The notes beneath the pieces were generated by a model. The model worked only from the letters and a program-made list of their open reading frames with translations. It was not told the DNA's origin and did not search any database. Shown here piece by piece: positions 1 through 7,030 of a stretch of 64,000 nucleotides of DNA (within the stretch, counting starts at the first letter, position 1; every line of letters begins with the position of its first letter). The DNA lies in contig JACZKS010000166.1 in NCBI GenBank assembly GCA_014859895.1, positions 53,170-117,169 on the forward strand, given 5' to 3'. Made by a program: the position numbers and the translations under genes. The DNA is from Rhodospirillales bacterium. Its GTDB lineage: Bacteria; Pseudomonadota; Alphaproteobacteria; Rhodospirillales; Shumkoniaceae.

Positions 1-58
1 GGGAAAAGATGCCATGGCCGCAATCTGGCGCGTGCCGGTTAGCTGTCTCGGGCTGGCT

Positions 59-102
59 GCTAAAACGGTAGCGTCGTTTTACACGACGCTTGTCGGGGCT
101 TC
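59..102 (+). repeat. Long direct repeat, copy A
   Basis: Positions 66-102 are identical (37 nt) to 1215-1251. The match extends to 59-102 against 1208-1251 with two mismatches. It contains the palindrome GCGTCGTTTTACACGACGC (71-89), able to form a 7-bp stem with a 5-nt loop. The two copies bracket the lipoprotein hydrolase gene. Nothing else convincing is seen in 1-299; a 78-codon reading frame from 14 to 250 has no start signal or family resemblance. Confidence 0.85.
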
Positions 103-299
103 GCTGCGCGGTTCGCAGCTACGCGGACCAAATTGCGGGGCCGTCCATTCTATGCATCAAGGCCGAAACACAGCCATTGGGCCCTTGATGCCAAGACGAA
201 ATTGTGTGTCAATACACGCACTTATTGCATTGTTGCGCAAAATACCCTGAACACCGCAATCTGAATATCTAACAATAAGATCTCATCACGGAGGAAAGC

Positions 300-1118
300 A
301 TGAAAGCAGTTGTAGCTTTGTTGGCTGGGACGGTGGCTATCGCTGGCCTTAGCGGTTGTCAAACTACGGATTTGTGGCACGCCGACGACGCCCGATACAA
401 GTTTGTCTCAACGAGTGGAGGTGACGTCGAGTATTTCCAGGTGAAGGGAACGGGCGATGTCGGGATCATCGTCATTCACGGTGATGTGGCGACCCTGGCG
501 GATACCGTGAACATCATCCGTGGCAGTTTCCGCGACGTAGCCGAGCGCTTAAACAAAGAGTTGGGCGCCACCGTCTACGCGATTGCGCGCCCAGGCAACG
601 GGCGGACTGTCGGCGGCACATTTGGCTTCCAGAGCACATATACCGAATACGGACTTGGCCGCGTTATCGAAGCGATCGAGGGGATTTCAAAAATCGACGG
701 TCACAAGAAATTTGATATCGTCGGCTTCTCGGCGGGTGGGGCGACGGCTCTGATGGTCGCCCTCAAGCGTCCCGATCTCGTTCGCAAAGTGGTGACCTAC
801 GGAGGCGAAACGGATCCCTTGCGTTCGAAGGCGGAGAGGAGAAACCACCCGAAGCAATTCAGTTCATCCGATTTCCCGATCTATCCGCAAAAACTCATGG
901 AGGAAATTCCGGTCTCGCAAACCGTTGACTATCGCCTCTTGTTCGGGACAGAGGACGAGAATGTTCCCTTCAAAATTGGCAAGGAATTTGCCGACGCCAT
1001 GAAGGCCAAGGGCTTCAAGGTCACGTTCAAGGCCATTGAAGGCACCACCCACTATGACTTCATGCCGAGGAATGGCGACAAGGTTCAAGCCGAGATCCGT
1101 GCGCAATTGACGAACTAA
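300..1118 (+). CDS. Lipoprotein alpha/beta hydrolase
   Basis: A 272-residue predicted alpha/beta-hydrolase anchored as a lipoprotein. The N-terminus has a short hydrophobic stretch ending in the lipobox LSGC (Cys20). A nucleophile elbow GFSAGGA near residue 141 supplies the likely catalytic Ser, and the histidine in GTTHYDF near the C-terminus fits the triad. A strong ribosome binding site (GGAGGAAAGC) ends at the ATG. The substrate cannot be told. The gene lies between two copies of a 44-nt direct repeat inside the island, so it may have moved as a cassette. Family call is fairly safe; specificity is unknown. Confidence 0.75.
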   Translation: MKAVVALLAGTVAIAGLSGCQTTDLWHADDARYKFVSTSGGDVEYFQVKGTGDVGIIVIHGDVATLADTVNIIRGSFRDVAERLNKELGATVYAIARPGNGRTVGGTFGFQSTYTEYGLGRVIEAIEGISKIDGHKKFDIVGFSAGGATALMVALKRPDLVRKVVTYGGETDPLRSKAERRNHPKQFSSSDFPIYPQKLMEEIPVSQTVDYRLLFGTEDENVPFKIGKEFADAMKAKGFKVTFKAIEGTTHYDFMPRNGDKVQAEIRAQLTN

Positions 1119-1207
1119 GCGTTCATTGGGGCGTGGCTGTGTGTTGTCTTTTGAAATACCCGGCCACGCCCCAACGACGCCCGCATGTGCGTCAAAGCCG
1201 GTCTTCA

Positions 1208-1251
1208 GCTAACGCGGTAGCGTCGTTTTACACGACGCTTGTCGGGGCTTC
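1208..1251 (+). repeat. Long direct repeat, copy B
   Basis: Second copy of the repeat at 59-102, in the same orientation, with the same internal palindrome (1221-1238 plus the flanking G at 1220). It lies between the convergent ends of the hydrolase gene and the following minus-strand gene. Confidence 0.85.
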
Positions 1252-1265
1252 AAATTGCCCCATCC

Positions 1266-1631
1266 CTATGCGGACTGCCCTTCGCCGGATAACTCCGGGT
1301 CCGTCCTAAATTGCGCCCTGTAGGGGGGGCGGATGGATCGGCTCTCCAAAGCGCGGCTGTTGAATTCCGTCCATACCCGAGCCACCACCGGACAGAGATG
1401 ATCGGCTCGTTCGCGAAGAAAGCCGTGATGGCTGTCTCGATAGAAGTCGTGCCGCTGCTTCAAATTGGCGGCGAGGTGGCCCAATGCGTCAACGCTGGGC
1501 TTGCGGCCGGTTGCTCGGATCATGCTGTAATACCGGGACGACTTGTTCAGCCAGATCTCCGAGAAATCGCAGTGGTTATCCACCAAATCCAATTTCCATA
1601 GTGTTGCGTATGTTTCCTGCAAAATGTCCAA
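1266..1631 (-). CDS. Small hypothetical protein (DUF6626-like)
   Basis: A 121-residue protein. The pattern around ATLWKLDLVDNHCDFSEIWL and SSRYYSMIRATGRKPSVDAL looks like a helical, possibly DNA-binding, N-terminal half. It recalls the small alphaproteobacterial family DUF6626, from memory only. It is divergent from the small gene at 1703-1879, and a perfect 9-bp dyad (1653-1677) sits between them, which would suit autoregulation if this is the binding protein. Its C-terminal 30 residues are basic and low in predicted structure. Function unknown. Confidence 0.55.
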   Translation of the reverse strand: MDILQETYATLWKLDLVDNHCDFSEIWLNKSSRYYSMIRATGRKPSVDALGHLAANLKQRHDFYRDSHHGFLRERADHLCPVVARVWTEFNSRALESRSIRPPYRAQFRTDPELSGEGQSA

Positions 1632-1652
1632 GTGCGGCCCTCCCTGTTCGCT

Positions 1653-1677
1653 ATAAATAGTCGTGCTAACTATTTAT
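1653..1677. promoter_or_regulatory. Dyad operator candidate in divergent promoter region
   Basis: Arms ATAAATAGT (1653-1661) and ACTATTTAT (1669-1677) form a perfect 9-bp inverted repeat with a 7-nt spacer. It lies between two divergently oriented small genes, 22 nt from one start and 26 nt from the other. The A+T-rich arms could also serve as -10 elements. No T-run follows, so this is more like a protein-binding site than a terminator. Confidence 0.5.
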
Positions 1678-1702
1678 CCCGGTGCTTTTCAAGGAGATCG
1701 CC

Positions 1703-1879
1703 ATGAACCACACGCCTTATTCGGAGATGACTTTAGACGAAATTTTATTGCTTGACGATAACAGCCGCATTTTCCCGCTGTTATCCAATCAACAACAGGA
1801 CGATATAATCGCTCGGCTTATAAATCCAACCAGCCATAACCGTTCATTCGGCTTCGATGGCTTCAATCATTCACGATAG
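1703..1879 (+). CDS. Small hypothetical protein
   Basis: A 58-residue protein beginning MNHTPYSEMTLDEILLLDDN, acidic in its first half. The start at 1703 is preferred over the in-frame upstream ATG at 1682 because AAGGAGATCGCC sits directly in front of it. It is transcribed away from the 1266-1631 gene from a shared 70-nt intergenic region. No family is recognised and there is no signal peptide or membrane segment. It may be a small partner or regulator of the divergent gene. Confidence 0.5.
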   Translation: MNHTPYSEMTLDEILLLDDNSRIFPLLSNQQQDDIIARLINPTSHNRSFGFDGFNHSR

Positions 1880-1894
1880 TTATAACGTCTTTCC

Positions 1895-2344
1895 TACGGA
1901 AAGCCGTATTGCTTGCGCTTTCCATCCCGTTTCTCGCTTCGCTACGAAACAGGATGAAAGCTTATCAATAATGTTTTTGAATTATTTTCTTCTAAAAAAA
2001 GCATTACGCAGGCTTGAAGGTTTTTACCCCCCGGAAACAAGGGCAGCAAAATCACAGGTCTCCCCGCGATGCTGCCCCTGTTTCCAGGAGGTGAATACCC
2101 GACATTACGCCGCCGTCAGGTTTGCCTTTTTGGCTCTCTGTCTTGGAACGGGAAAGCGGTGAGCAGCGTGCTAATTCTCCGCGCTTCTATCCCTGAGCCT
2201 CATCCACCAGACCGTTTCCGGTCTCACGCGGTTATGGGCTTTCGCCCAAGCGTCAAAACGGGCAGGCATCTCCGTTTTGACCGGAAGGCACCTCCACAGG
2301 TGCTCATCCGTTCTTTTTCCTCGTTCAGCCGGATCAAAACCGGC
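1895..2344. ncRNA. Candidate structured non-coding RNA (hairpin array)
   Basis: The 617-nt stretch from 1880 to 2496 has no convincing gene but is full of strong stems. These are TACGG/CCGTA (1895-1908); a 15-bp imperfect stem (1917-1933 with 1946-1961); 15 of 16 pairs (2033-2048 with 2070-2085); AGACCG/CGGTCT (2209-2224); TGGGC/GCCCA (2235-2248); GTCAAAACGG/CCGTTTTGAC (2252-2281); GCACCT/AGGTGC (2288-2303); and GCCGG/CCGGC (2328-2344). Read on the minus strand, two of the loops are GAAA tetraloops, which hints at a minus-strand transcript. Short frames through the region look like shadows. The RNA class is not recognised. Confidence 0.45.
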
Positions 2345-2446
2345 CTGGGCTGCGGTTGGAACTACTTACTTCATCCCCTCTTTGTTTATCGAGGCAGTTA
2401 CCCGCTTGTCAGTCGCCCTATGATGTGTTCCCGACAAATGTATTTA

Positions 2447-2460
2447 GCTAACCGGTTAGC
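2447..2460. promoter_or_regulatory. Perfect 14-nt palindrome
   Basis: GCTAACCGGTTAGC is a perfect palindrome without spacer, just beyond the 3' end of the minus-strand gene at 2497-2889. The 11-mer GTATTTAGCTA overlapping its left edge (2440-2450) recurs at 2894-2904 on the other side of that gene. It is a possible protein-binding site; function unknown. Confidence 0.3.
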
Positions 2461-2496
2461 AGCCTTGCGATTATCGGCGGATTTTCGGTGATTTTT

Positions 2497-2889
2497 TTAA
2501 GTGCGGAGCTTGGCGGCCTTCATTGCCATCGCCCGGATGTGCTGGCGCTGCTCGTTATCGAGTTCCGCCGCGTCGATTTTCTGCTCGATCGCCAGCTTGT
2601 CGCGTTCCAGTTCCAGCTTAGCCAGGTCAATTTCCTGTTGGAATTTCTCGCGGTCGGCATCGATGGCGTCATGCTCGGCTTGGAGGCCGTCATTGCCATA
2701 CATCAGCTTGAGGAGTGGCGACTTTTTCTCGCGCTCCAAGCGTCGTGCCTTGCGGATTTTGTTGAGGCGATTGAGGGTGCGAAGGGTTAGCTTGTTTTTT
2801 CGGGTATCGGGGAGATGCCGCTGACCCAGCCTGTCCTTCGTCGGATCGTAGTTGCCCAGTACCTGTTGATCGAATTCGTGCGCTCTCAT
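2497..2889 (-). CDS. Phage-like coiled-coil hypothetical protein
   Basis: A 130-residue, highly charged, helical protein. The opening MRAHEF and the block TRKNKLTLRTLNRLNKIRKARRLE resemble small conserved proteins of T4-like (cyano)phages, recalled from memory. The C-terminal 60 residues (QQEIDLAKLELERDKLAIEQ and onward) have heptad character, suggesting a coiled coil. It stands alone on the minus strand, upstream of and divergent from the restriction endonuclease. With the clamp-loader-like gene at 7031-7711 it points to a phage contribution to the island. Confidence 0.55.
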   Translation of the reverse strand: MRAHEFDQQVLGNYDPTKDRLGQRHLPDTRKNKLTLRTLNRLNKIRKARRLEREKKSPLLKLMYGNDGLQAEHDAIDADREKFQQEIDLAKLELERDKLAIEQKIDAAELDNEQRQHIRAMAMKAAKLRT

Positions 2890-3084
2890 AGTCGTATTTA
2901 GCTAGGATCTCAGGACGAGCTGACCCCGCGGAGTGTGCGGCTAAGAAATCAACATCTAAGAAGATTGCCCCCCAGTTTTGGCGAGGTCTGATGCCTGCCC
3001 ATCTTTCCTCCGTACTCAAAGCCTATTGCCGGGATGTTCGTTCTGTGGTTGGCTCCCCCAACGAAAGAGCCGGGGGAAACGCGA

Positions 3085-3831
3085 ATGCTAACTATTGACA
3101 AGTTTCGAACTGATTTTGCGGGATATACGTCCAAATGGGATTGGGAAATAGAGGGCTTTATAGATAAGCAAAATTACGTCTACCCAATAGACACGGATAC
3201 CAAGGTTATTTCGACGGTATTTGAACGTCTTTCCAGCCCGGTTATCCGCTCTGTCGCAAAATCGGAAGGCTATAAAGTCGAGTTGGCGAACCAAACGACA
3301 TATCCTGATTTCACATTAACAAACAAGGAAAATCACCGCATAGCTATCGACGTTAAAACGACATATTTAAGTAAAACCATGGTTTTTACGCTTGGCGGAT
3401 ATAATTCATTTATAAGAAATCATACAAAAAACATATTATATAACTATACGACATATAACGAACATTGGATATTGGGGTTTATATATGAGCAAAATAAGGT
3501 TTTTGATGAATATGATCTAGATAGCATGCCTAGTAGAGGAGATATACCGTGCCCTTACTCGGTTCGCGCCGTGTTTATAAGAAAGAAACACGAAATTTCC
3601 GGTTTGCGAGCAGGTAGTGGAAACACAAAAAATATCGGCAGCGTCAAATTGCGTTCGCCTGATGAATTTGCGACTGCTAGGGGGCCATTTATGCGTTTCG
3701 GCCTACCAAAAGACGCCTGCGACTACTATTGGTCAAATTATGAACAATACACCGACCGAAATTCTCCATCTATTTCCAATGAGCGCGAATTGGTGTCGCA
3801 TCAGGATTTCAGGAGGTTTAATCCGCAATGA
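3085..3831 (+). CDS. EcoRV-type type II restriction endonuclease
   Basis: A 248-residue homologue of R.EcoRV (245 residues), resembling it over most of its length. The PD...DxK site is intact: Glu47, Pro74-Asp75, Asp89 and Lys91 correspond to EcoRV Glu45, Asp74, Asp90 and Lys92. The strand FTLGGYNSFIRNHTKNI and the recognition loop AGSGNTKNIGS (176-186; EcoRV has AGSGNTTNIGS) are retained, so cleavage at or near GATATC is expected by inference. The start at 3085 follows GGGGGAAACGCGA and matches EcoRV length; an upstream in-frame ATG at 3034 would add 17 unrelated residues. Its base composition is far more A+T-rich than the core genome. Confidence 0.93.
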   Translation: MLTIDKFRTDFAGYTSKWDWEIEGFIDKQNYVYPIDTDTKVISTVFERLSSPVIRSVAKSEGYKVELANQTTYPDFTLTNKENHRIAIDVKTTYLSKTMVFTLGGYNSFIRNHTKNILYNYTTYNEHWILGFIYEQNKVFDEYDLDSMPSRGDIPCPYSVRAVFIRKKHEISGLRAGSGNTKNIGSVKLRSPDEFATARGPFMRFGLPKDACDYYWSNYEQYTDRNSPSISNERELVSHQDFRRFNPQ

Positions 3832-4283
3832 CGAGAAGTGACGTAAAGTTCCTGGTAATTCGTGTTGCAAATATGGACAACATCGATGCCATTGACGAAC
3901 TGGATAAATGCATAGCCGAACAGGGGGTGGTGTGGTTCGGAAAATATGGACGAGGAGTGAGTGCTACTCAACTTGGAGCCTTTAACGGAACTGAAAAAAA
4001 ATATGCTATACTGGTATATAAAGGAAAGCCAGGACGATCACACAGCTATTCGTACCATTGGTATGAAATAAAGGCATTTTCCAGAAAAGTTCCTCCATCC
4101 GGATCATACCCACAATATTATAAGCCGTTTCTAAACAGAATTAACACGTGGCTCAAATTGTCACAGACGGAAATGAACATGCCAGGAATAAACGATCTAT
4201 ATACAAAAAGCTCCCTTTCTCCGGTTACAGAAAGCCTGTCTCGTTCGATGTCTGCGCATTTTTTCTGCATATTAAGGCATTGA
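3828..4283 (+). CDS. Restriction-locus accessory protein of unknown function
   Basis: A 151-residue protein whose ATG overlaps the endonuclease stop codon (ATGA at 3828-3831), implying translational coupling. Its 3' end overlaps the convergent methyltransferase gene by 12 nt. The central part (VVWFGKYGRGVSATQLGAFN, then a YHWYEIKAFSRKVPPSGSYP segment) suggests a compact beta-rich fold. It is not a controller protein of the usual HTH type. Possible roles are modified-DNA recognition or modulation of the endonuclease, both speculative. It shares the A+T-rich composition of the locus. Confidence 0.65.
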   Translation: MTRSDVKFLVIRVANMDNIDAIDELDKCIAEQGVVWFGKYGRGVSATQLGAFNGTEKKYAILVYKGKPGRSHSYSYHWYEIKAFSRKVPPSGSYPQYYKPFLNRINTWLKLSQTEMNMPGINDLYTKSSLSPVTESLSRSMSAHFFCILRH

Positions 4284-5363
4284 TGTGATAATTTGTTCCT
4301 TCGTTTGATTGCTGTGAGACAACGCGTATTTATAAATTTTTTCAACATCCAGCGTAGCCTTCCGGCCACGCTGTGAAAGAACTTCTAATATTTCATGTTC
4401 TGTTGGAATGCCGTCACTGCGATAACTAAAAACAATTATAGAATCGCGCCATTTATCGCAAATTCGTTGAATCTCTTGTAGAGCTGTATCCTTATTTGAC
4501 CATGCGGTGGATTTTGACAATATAGGTTTGTGAGGGTATCGATCATTTTTAAGGTCATAAAGTTTATAATCGCACAACCCGTCAAGAAAATGATAAAAAT
4601 TAGGGTAATCTGCGCCAACCCCGTCGCGATTTAAATATGGAGGATCTAAATATATTAAATCAACCAGATCTGGTAATTCAGATAAATCGCTAGTGTTGCA
4701 GTTAAAAACTTTCCATTTTATCACGTTGTCATCAAAAGGAAACGATATTAACTCAGATACGACCTTTTTTGCATGGTTTAATATAGATGTTTGCCACGTT
4801 TTTGCGTTTCCAAATGAGCGTTTTACATCTCTTGTCCTCATATTGAGGTTTGCTCTATGAAAAAGATTGTATGGGCGCTTCATCAGTAGGGCTTGCCCAA
4901 CAGCGTATATATATATAGATCTTTCAAAATCGTCTAAAAGATTAACGTTTTGGCAAAAACGGTCTATTTGCTCATTTTCTTCATCAAAAAAATAAATTCC
5001 ACTGAAATAATCACTAATTTTTTTGTGGTATTGTATGGGGGCTTCGTATAAAAGATAACTTAACGTCGTCTCGTAGTTTAAAGAAGAAAGCTTTTCGCGT
5101 GTTGCGGAAAGAAATAAACTAGATACTAAATTATTGTACAGCATATAATCGTTTGAATAAGTGTCTTTTTTTAATAATCGCAGAAGAAGGCTAACTGTTC
5201 CGGTCCCGGAATATAGGTCGAGAGCTGATCGAAATTCGAAAGAGTTGAATACAGACGACAGCTCTTCGACGACTTTCCGTTTTGATCCCTGGTAGCGTGT
5301 TTTAGGGAACCTTGGTAGTCCGGACGATTTTTTATTATCAAATAGGTTAAGTTGGCACTGCAT
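4272..5363 (-). CDS. Type II DNA N6-adenine methyltransferase (D12 class)
   Basis: A 363-residue adenine methyltransferase that should protect the host from the EcoRV-like nuclease. The layout is Dam/D12-like: motif X TRYQGSKRK near residue 22, AdoMet-binding motif I DLYSGTGTV near 50, a target-recognition region in the middle, and catalytic motif IV DPPY near 240. M.EcoRV is also a DPPY enzyme, but the sequence here is not obviously a close M.EcoRV relative. It is convergent with the endonuclease and the accessory gene. A GGGAG-like site lies upstream of the ATG. Target assignment rests on context. Confidence 0.88.
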   Translation of the reverse strand: MQCQLNLFDNKKSSGLPRFPKTRYQGSKRKVVEELSSVFNSFEFRSALDLYSGTGTVSLLLRLLKKDTYSNDYMLYNNLVSSLFLSATREKLSSLNYETTLSYLLYEAPIQYHKKISDYFSGIYFFDEENEQIDRFCQNVNLLDDFERSIYIYAVGQALLMKRPYNLFHRANLNMRTRDVKRSFGNAKTWQTSILNHAKKVVSELISFPFDDNVIKWKVFNCNTSDLSELPDLVDLIYLDPPYLNRDGVGADYPNFYHFLDGLCDYKLYDLKNDRYPHKPILSKSTAWSNKDTALQEIQRICDKWRDSIIVFSYRSDGIPTEHEILEVLSQRGRKATLDVEKIYKYALSHSNQTKEQIITSMP

Positions 5364-5733
5364 TGTGAATTGCTGCTCCCAGTATAGCTAGCGAGCAAAA
5401 TACGCTAGGCAAGGAGGTTCAACAAGCCTCCATTAGGGCGCCCGGCGGGAAATCTAGCGACCGTCATTTTTGCGTGGCCGCGTTATGACCGCGAAAAAGG
5501 CAAGACGGGCTGTACGGGAGAGGTTGCCGGGAGAAACGGCAACTTGGTGCGTGCGAGTTTTCTTACATTTGGCGTTTGAAGAAAGTTTTGACCCATCCGA
5601 CGATATGAGTTTCTGCTTATGCTGGTTCGCGGATGGTGAGGTGGGACATCGCTGCCGGCGAGGAGAGCATTAGTCGCAATCCCTCGGCCGGCACCACATT
5701 TTGACGTCCCTTAACGAACGGGATAAGCCCCTC
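5364..5733. other. Intergenic region, no supported gene
   Basis: This 370-nt gap holds the promoter side of the methyltransferase gene. A short inverted repeat GGAGG/CCTCC lies near 5414-5433. A 67-codon plus-strand frame (5470-5673) has no recognisable product and no good ribosome binding site, and is not called a gene. Confidence 0.4.
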
Positions 5734-6273
5734 TCAGAGATCAACGACCATGGCAAGGAAACGGCGATAGGTGTCTACGGCTCGATCCTTTTCATCAAGA
5801 CCAAAAATATGGCGTTCGATCTCTCCGGGATCTTCTTTGCCAGTCTTATAGCGCCCAACAATGGCAACCAATTCATCCGTGGGCGTCTCTTGGTTCAAAA
5901 TAAAATAGACGCCAACGTTTTCGGAATTTTTATAAGACAGATTGACGTGCACGAAACTTTTACCGGTAAAAACATCCTTGCCAGTTTTCACGCCATTGTT
6001 AAGTTTATTTTTTGATAGATCAAAATCGCGGAGAATATCACTATCAATGTTCGACAGTATATCCCTTGCCGTAGCGTCACGTGAACCAAATATCTTGGTG
6101 GCGGCCTTGGGAAAACGAACCCGTAACTGTTTTTCAATCGCCGCAATCAGTGTCTCTTTTTCTTTTTCCGTAGTTCCCTTATGGCCTACGACGTTATTAT
6201 ATTGCGTCATCAATTGGGCTCTGCTCAGCGTTCCATTCTCAATAACCGCGATAATGCGTGCAATGTCAGGCAT
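5734..6273 (-). CDS. Hypothetical protein
   Basis: A 179-residue soluble protein. The first 55 residues (MPDIARIIAVIENGTLSRAQ, then repeated KEKE and basic segments) look helical. The later part (VFTGKSFVHVNLSYKNSENVGVYF) looks beta-rich. There is no signal peptide and no recognised domain. It is divergent from the short recombinase at 6429-6998, with a terminator hairpin between them. It could belong to the mobile-element maintenance set, but nothing in the sequence shows a function. Confidence 0.6.
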   Translation of the reverse strand: MPDIARIIAVIENGTLSRAQLMTQYNNVVGHKGTTEKEKETLIAAIEKQLRVRFPKAATKIFGSRDATARDILSNIDSDILRDFDLSKNKLNNGVKTGKDVFTGKSFVHVNLSYKNSENVGVYFILNQETPTDELVAIVGRYKTGKEDPGEIERHIFGLDEKDRAVDTYRRFLAMVVDL

Positions 6274-6330
6274 TTTTCCCCCTCAAATATGAAACCGCAG
6301 AAAACGCAGCTTTTCTTAGGTTCTGTCCCA

Positions 6331-6357
6331 ACCCCGCAGTTTCTGCGGGGTTTTTCT
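6331..6357 (+). terminator. Intrinsic terminator in leader of short recombinase
   Basis: ACCCCGCAG and CTGCGGGGT (6331-6351) form a 9-bp stem with a TTT loop, followed by TTTTTCTTTC. The T-run is on the plus strand, 70 nt before the recombinase start. The hairpin is bracketed by imperfect repeats ending in TTAGGTTCTG (about 6316-6325 and 6417-6426). Confidence 0.75.
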
Positions 6358-6428
6358 TTCCTTGCGGCCTGCCTCATCCGAAAACATAATAATAACTGTG
6401 GAAAAACAACAGCTTATTAGGTTCTGAT

Positions 6429-6998
6429 ATGAAACAGGCTAAGGTCCCAAACGATACGGAGATGAAGCGGCTGCTTGCGGTCATCGACACTGGCAAGCAC
6501 GCTTCCCGCAACCGTGCAGCAGCTATGCTATCCCACCTCGCTGGATTGCGCGTAGGGGAAATTGCGTCCCTGCTTATCGGCGATGTGTTTGACGGCGACG
6601 GCAACCCGCGCGAACAGATCATACTGAAGGCCGCATACACAAAAGGGCACCAGGCCCGCACGGTGTTTGTCAGCGATAAACTGCGTAGAGAACTTCGGCG
6701 GTATCAATCGTCGTTTGAAACGACGCTTCCCAACGATGCGCCCTTGCTGAAAACGCAGAAGAACACGGCGTTTTCGGCGAACACGCTCTGCCAGCTATTC
6801 GGGGAGCTTTACCGGCGGGCGGGCGTTGATGGCGCAACCAGCCACAGCGGGCGGCGCTCGTTCATCACCAAGCTGGCCCACAGCGGCGTTTCGGCAAAAG
6901 TCATCATGACGCTCGCCGGTCACAAGCACCTCAGCACTACGCAACGCTACATCGACGTGAACGACGAAATGCTGCGGGCGGCTGTTGAGGTCATATAA
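6429..6998 (+). CDS. Short tyrosine recombinase
   Basis: A 189-residue site-specific recombinase consisting essentially of the catalytic domain. The active-site pattern is complete: Arg in GLRVGEI, a Lys on the beta-hairpin (AAYTKGHQARTV), HSGRRSF, GHKHLSTTQRY with the histidine, and the nucleophile Tyr. The N-terminal core-binding domain of classical integrases is absent, as in short XerC/D-like enzymes of plasmids and resolvase-like systems. It could resolve multimers of an excised island or invert a segment. An 18-nt island palindrome lies inside the gene at 6709-6726. Confidence 0.85.
   Translation: MKQAKVPNDTEMKRLLAVIDTGKHASRNRAAAMLSHLAGLRVGEIASLLIGDVFDGDGNPREQIILKAAYTKGHQARTVFVSDKLRRELRRYQSSFETTLPNDAPLLKTQKNTAFSANTLCQLFGELYRRAGVDGATSHSGRRSFITKLAHSGVSAKVIMTLAGHKHLSTTQRYIDVNDEMLRAAVEVI
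6709..6726. repeat. Island palindrome, copy 3 (inside recombinase gene)
   Basis: CGTCGTTTGAAACGACGC, identical to the copy at 8006-8023 and matching the family CGTCGT-N4-(A/C)ACGACGC. It lies within coding sequence for QSSFETTL. Confidence 0.7.
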
Positions 6999-7000
6999 GG

Positions 7001-7027
7001 AAAACCCCGCCTTTTGGGCGGGGCTGT
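7001..7027 (-). terminator. Terminator between convergent genes
   Basis: CCCCGCC (7005-7011) and GGCGGGG (7017-7023) make a 7-bp G+C stem. On the minus strand it is followed by TTTTCC, so it best serves the clamp-loader-like gene at 7031. On the plus strand only a weak T-tract follows. Confidence 0.65.
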
Positions 7028-7030
7028 CGT

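Noticed and set aside
72..89. Similarity of CGTCGTTTTAC to the lacZ-alpha region of cloning vectors
   Set aside because: The match stops after about 11 nt and a second genomic copy exists; vector contamination is not supported.
14..250. 78-codon plus-strand frame at the window start
   Set aside because: No ribosome binding site, overlaps the direct repeat, no resemblance to known proteins.
1857..2491. Two plus-strand frames (101 and 140 codons) over the hairpin region
   Set aside because: They overlap each other, lack start signals and have shadow-like composition; the stems explain the region better.
5470..5673. 67-codon frame between the methylase and the 5734 gene
   Set aside because: No ribosome binding site or recognised product; kept only as a note in the intergenic entry.
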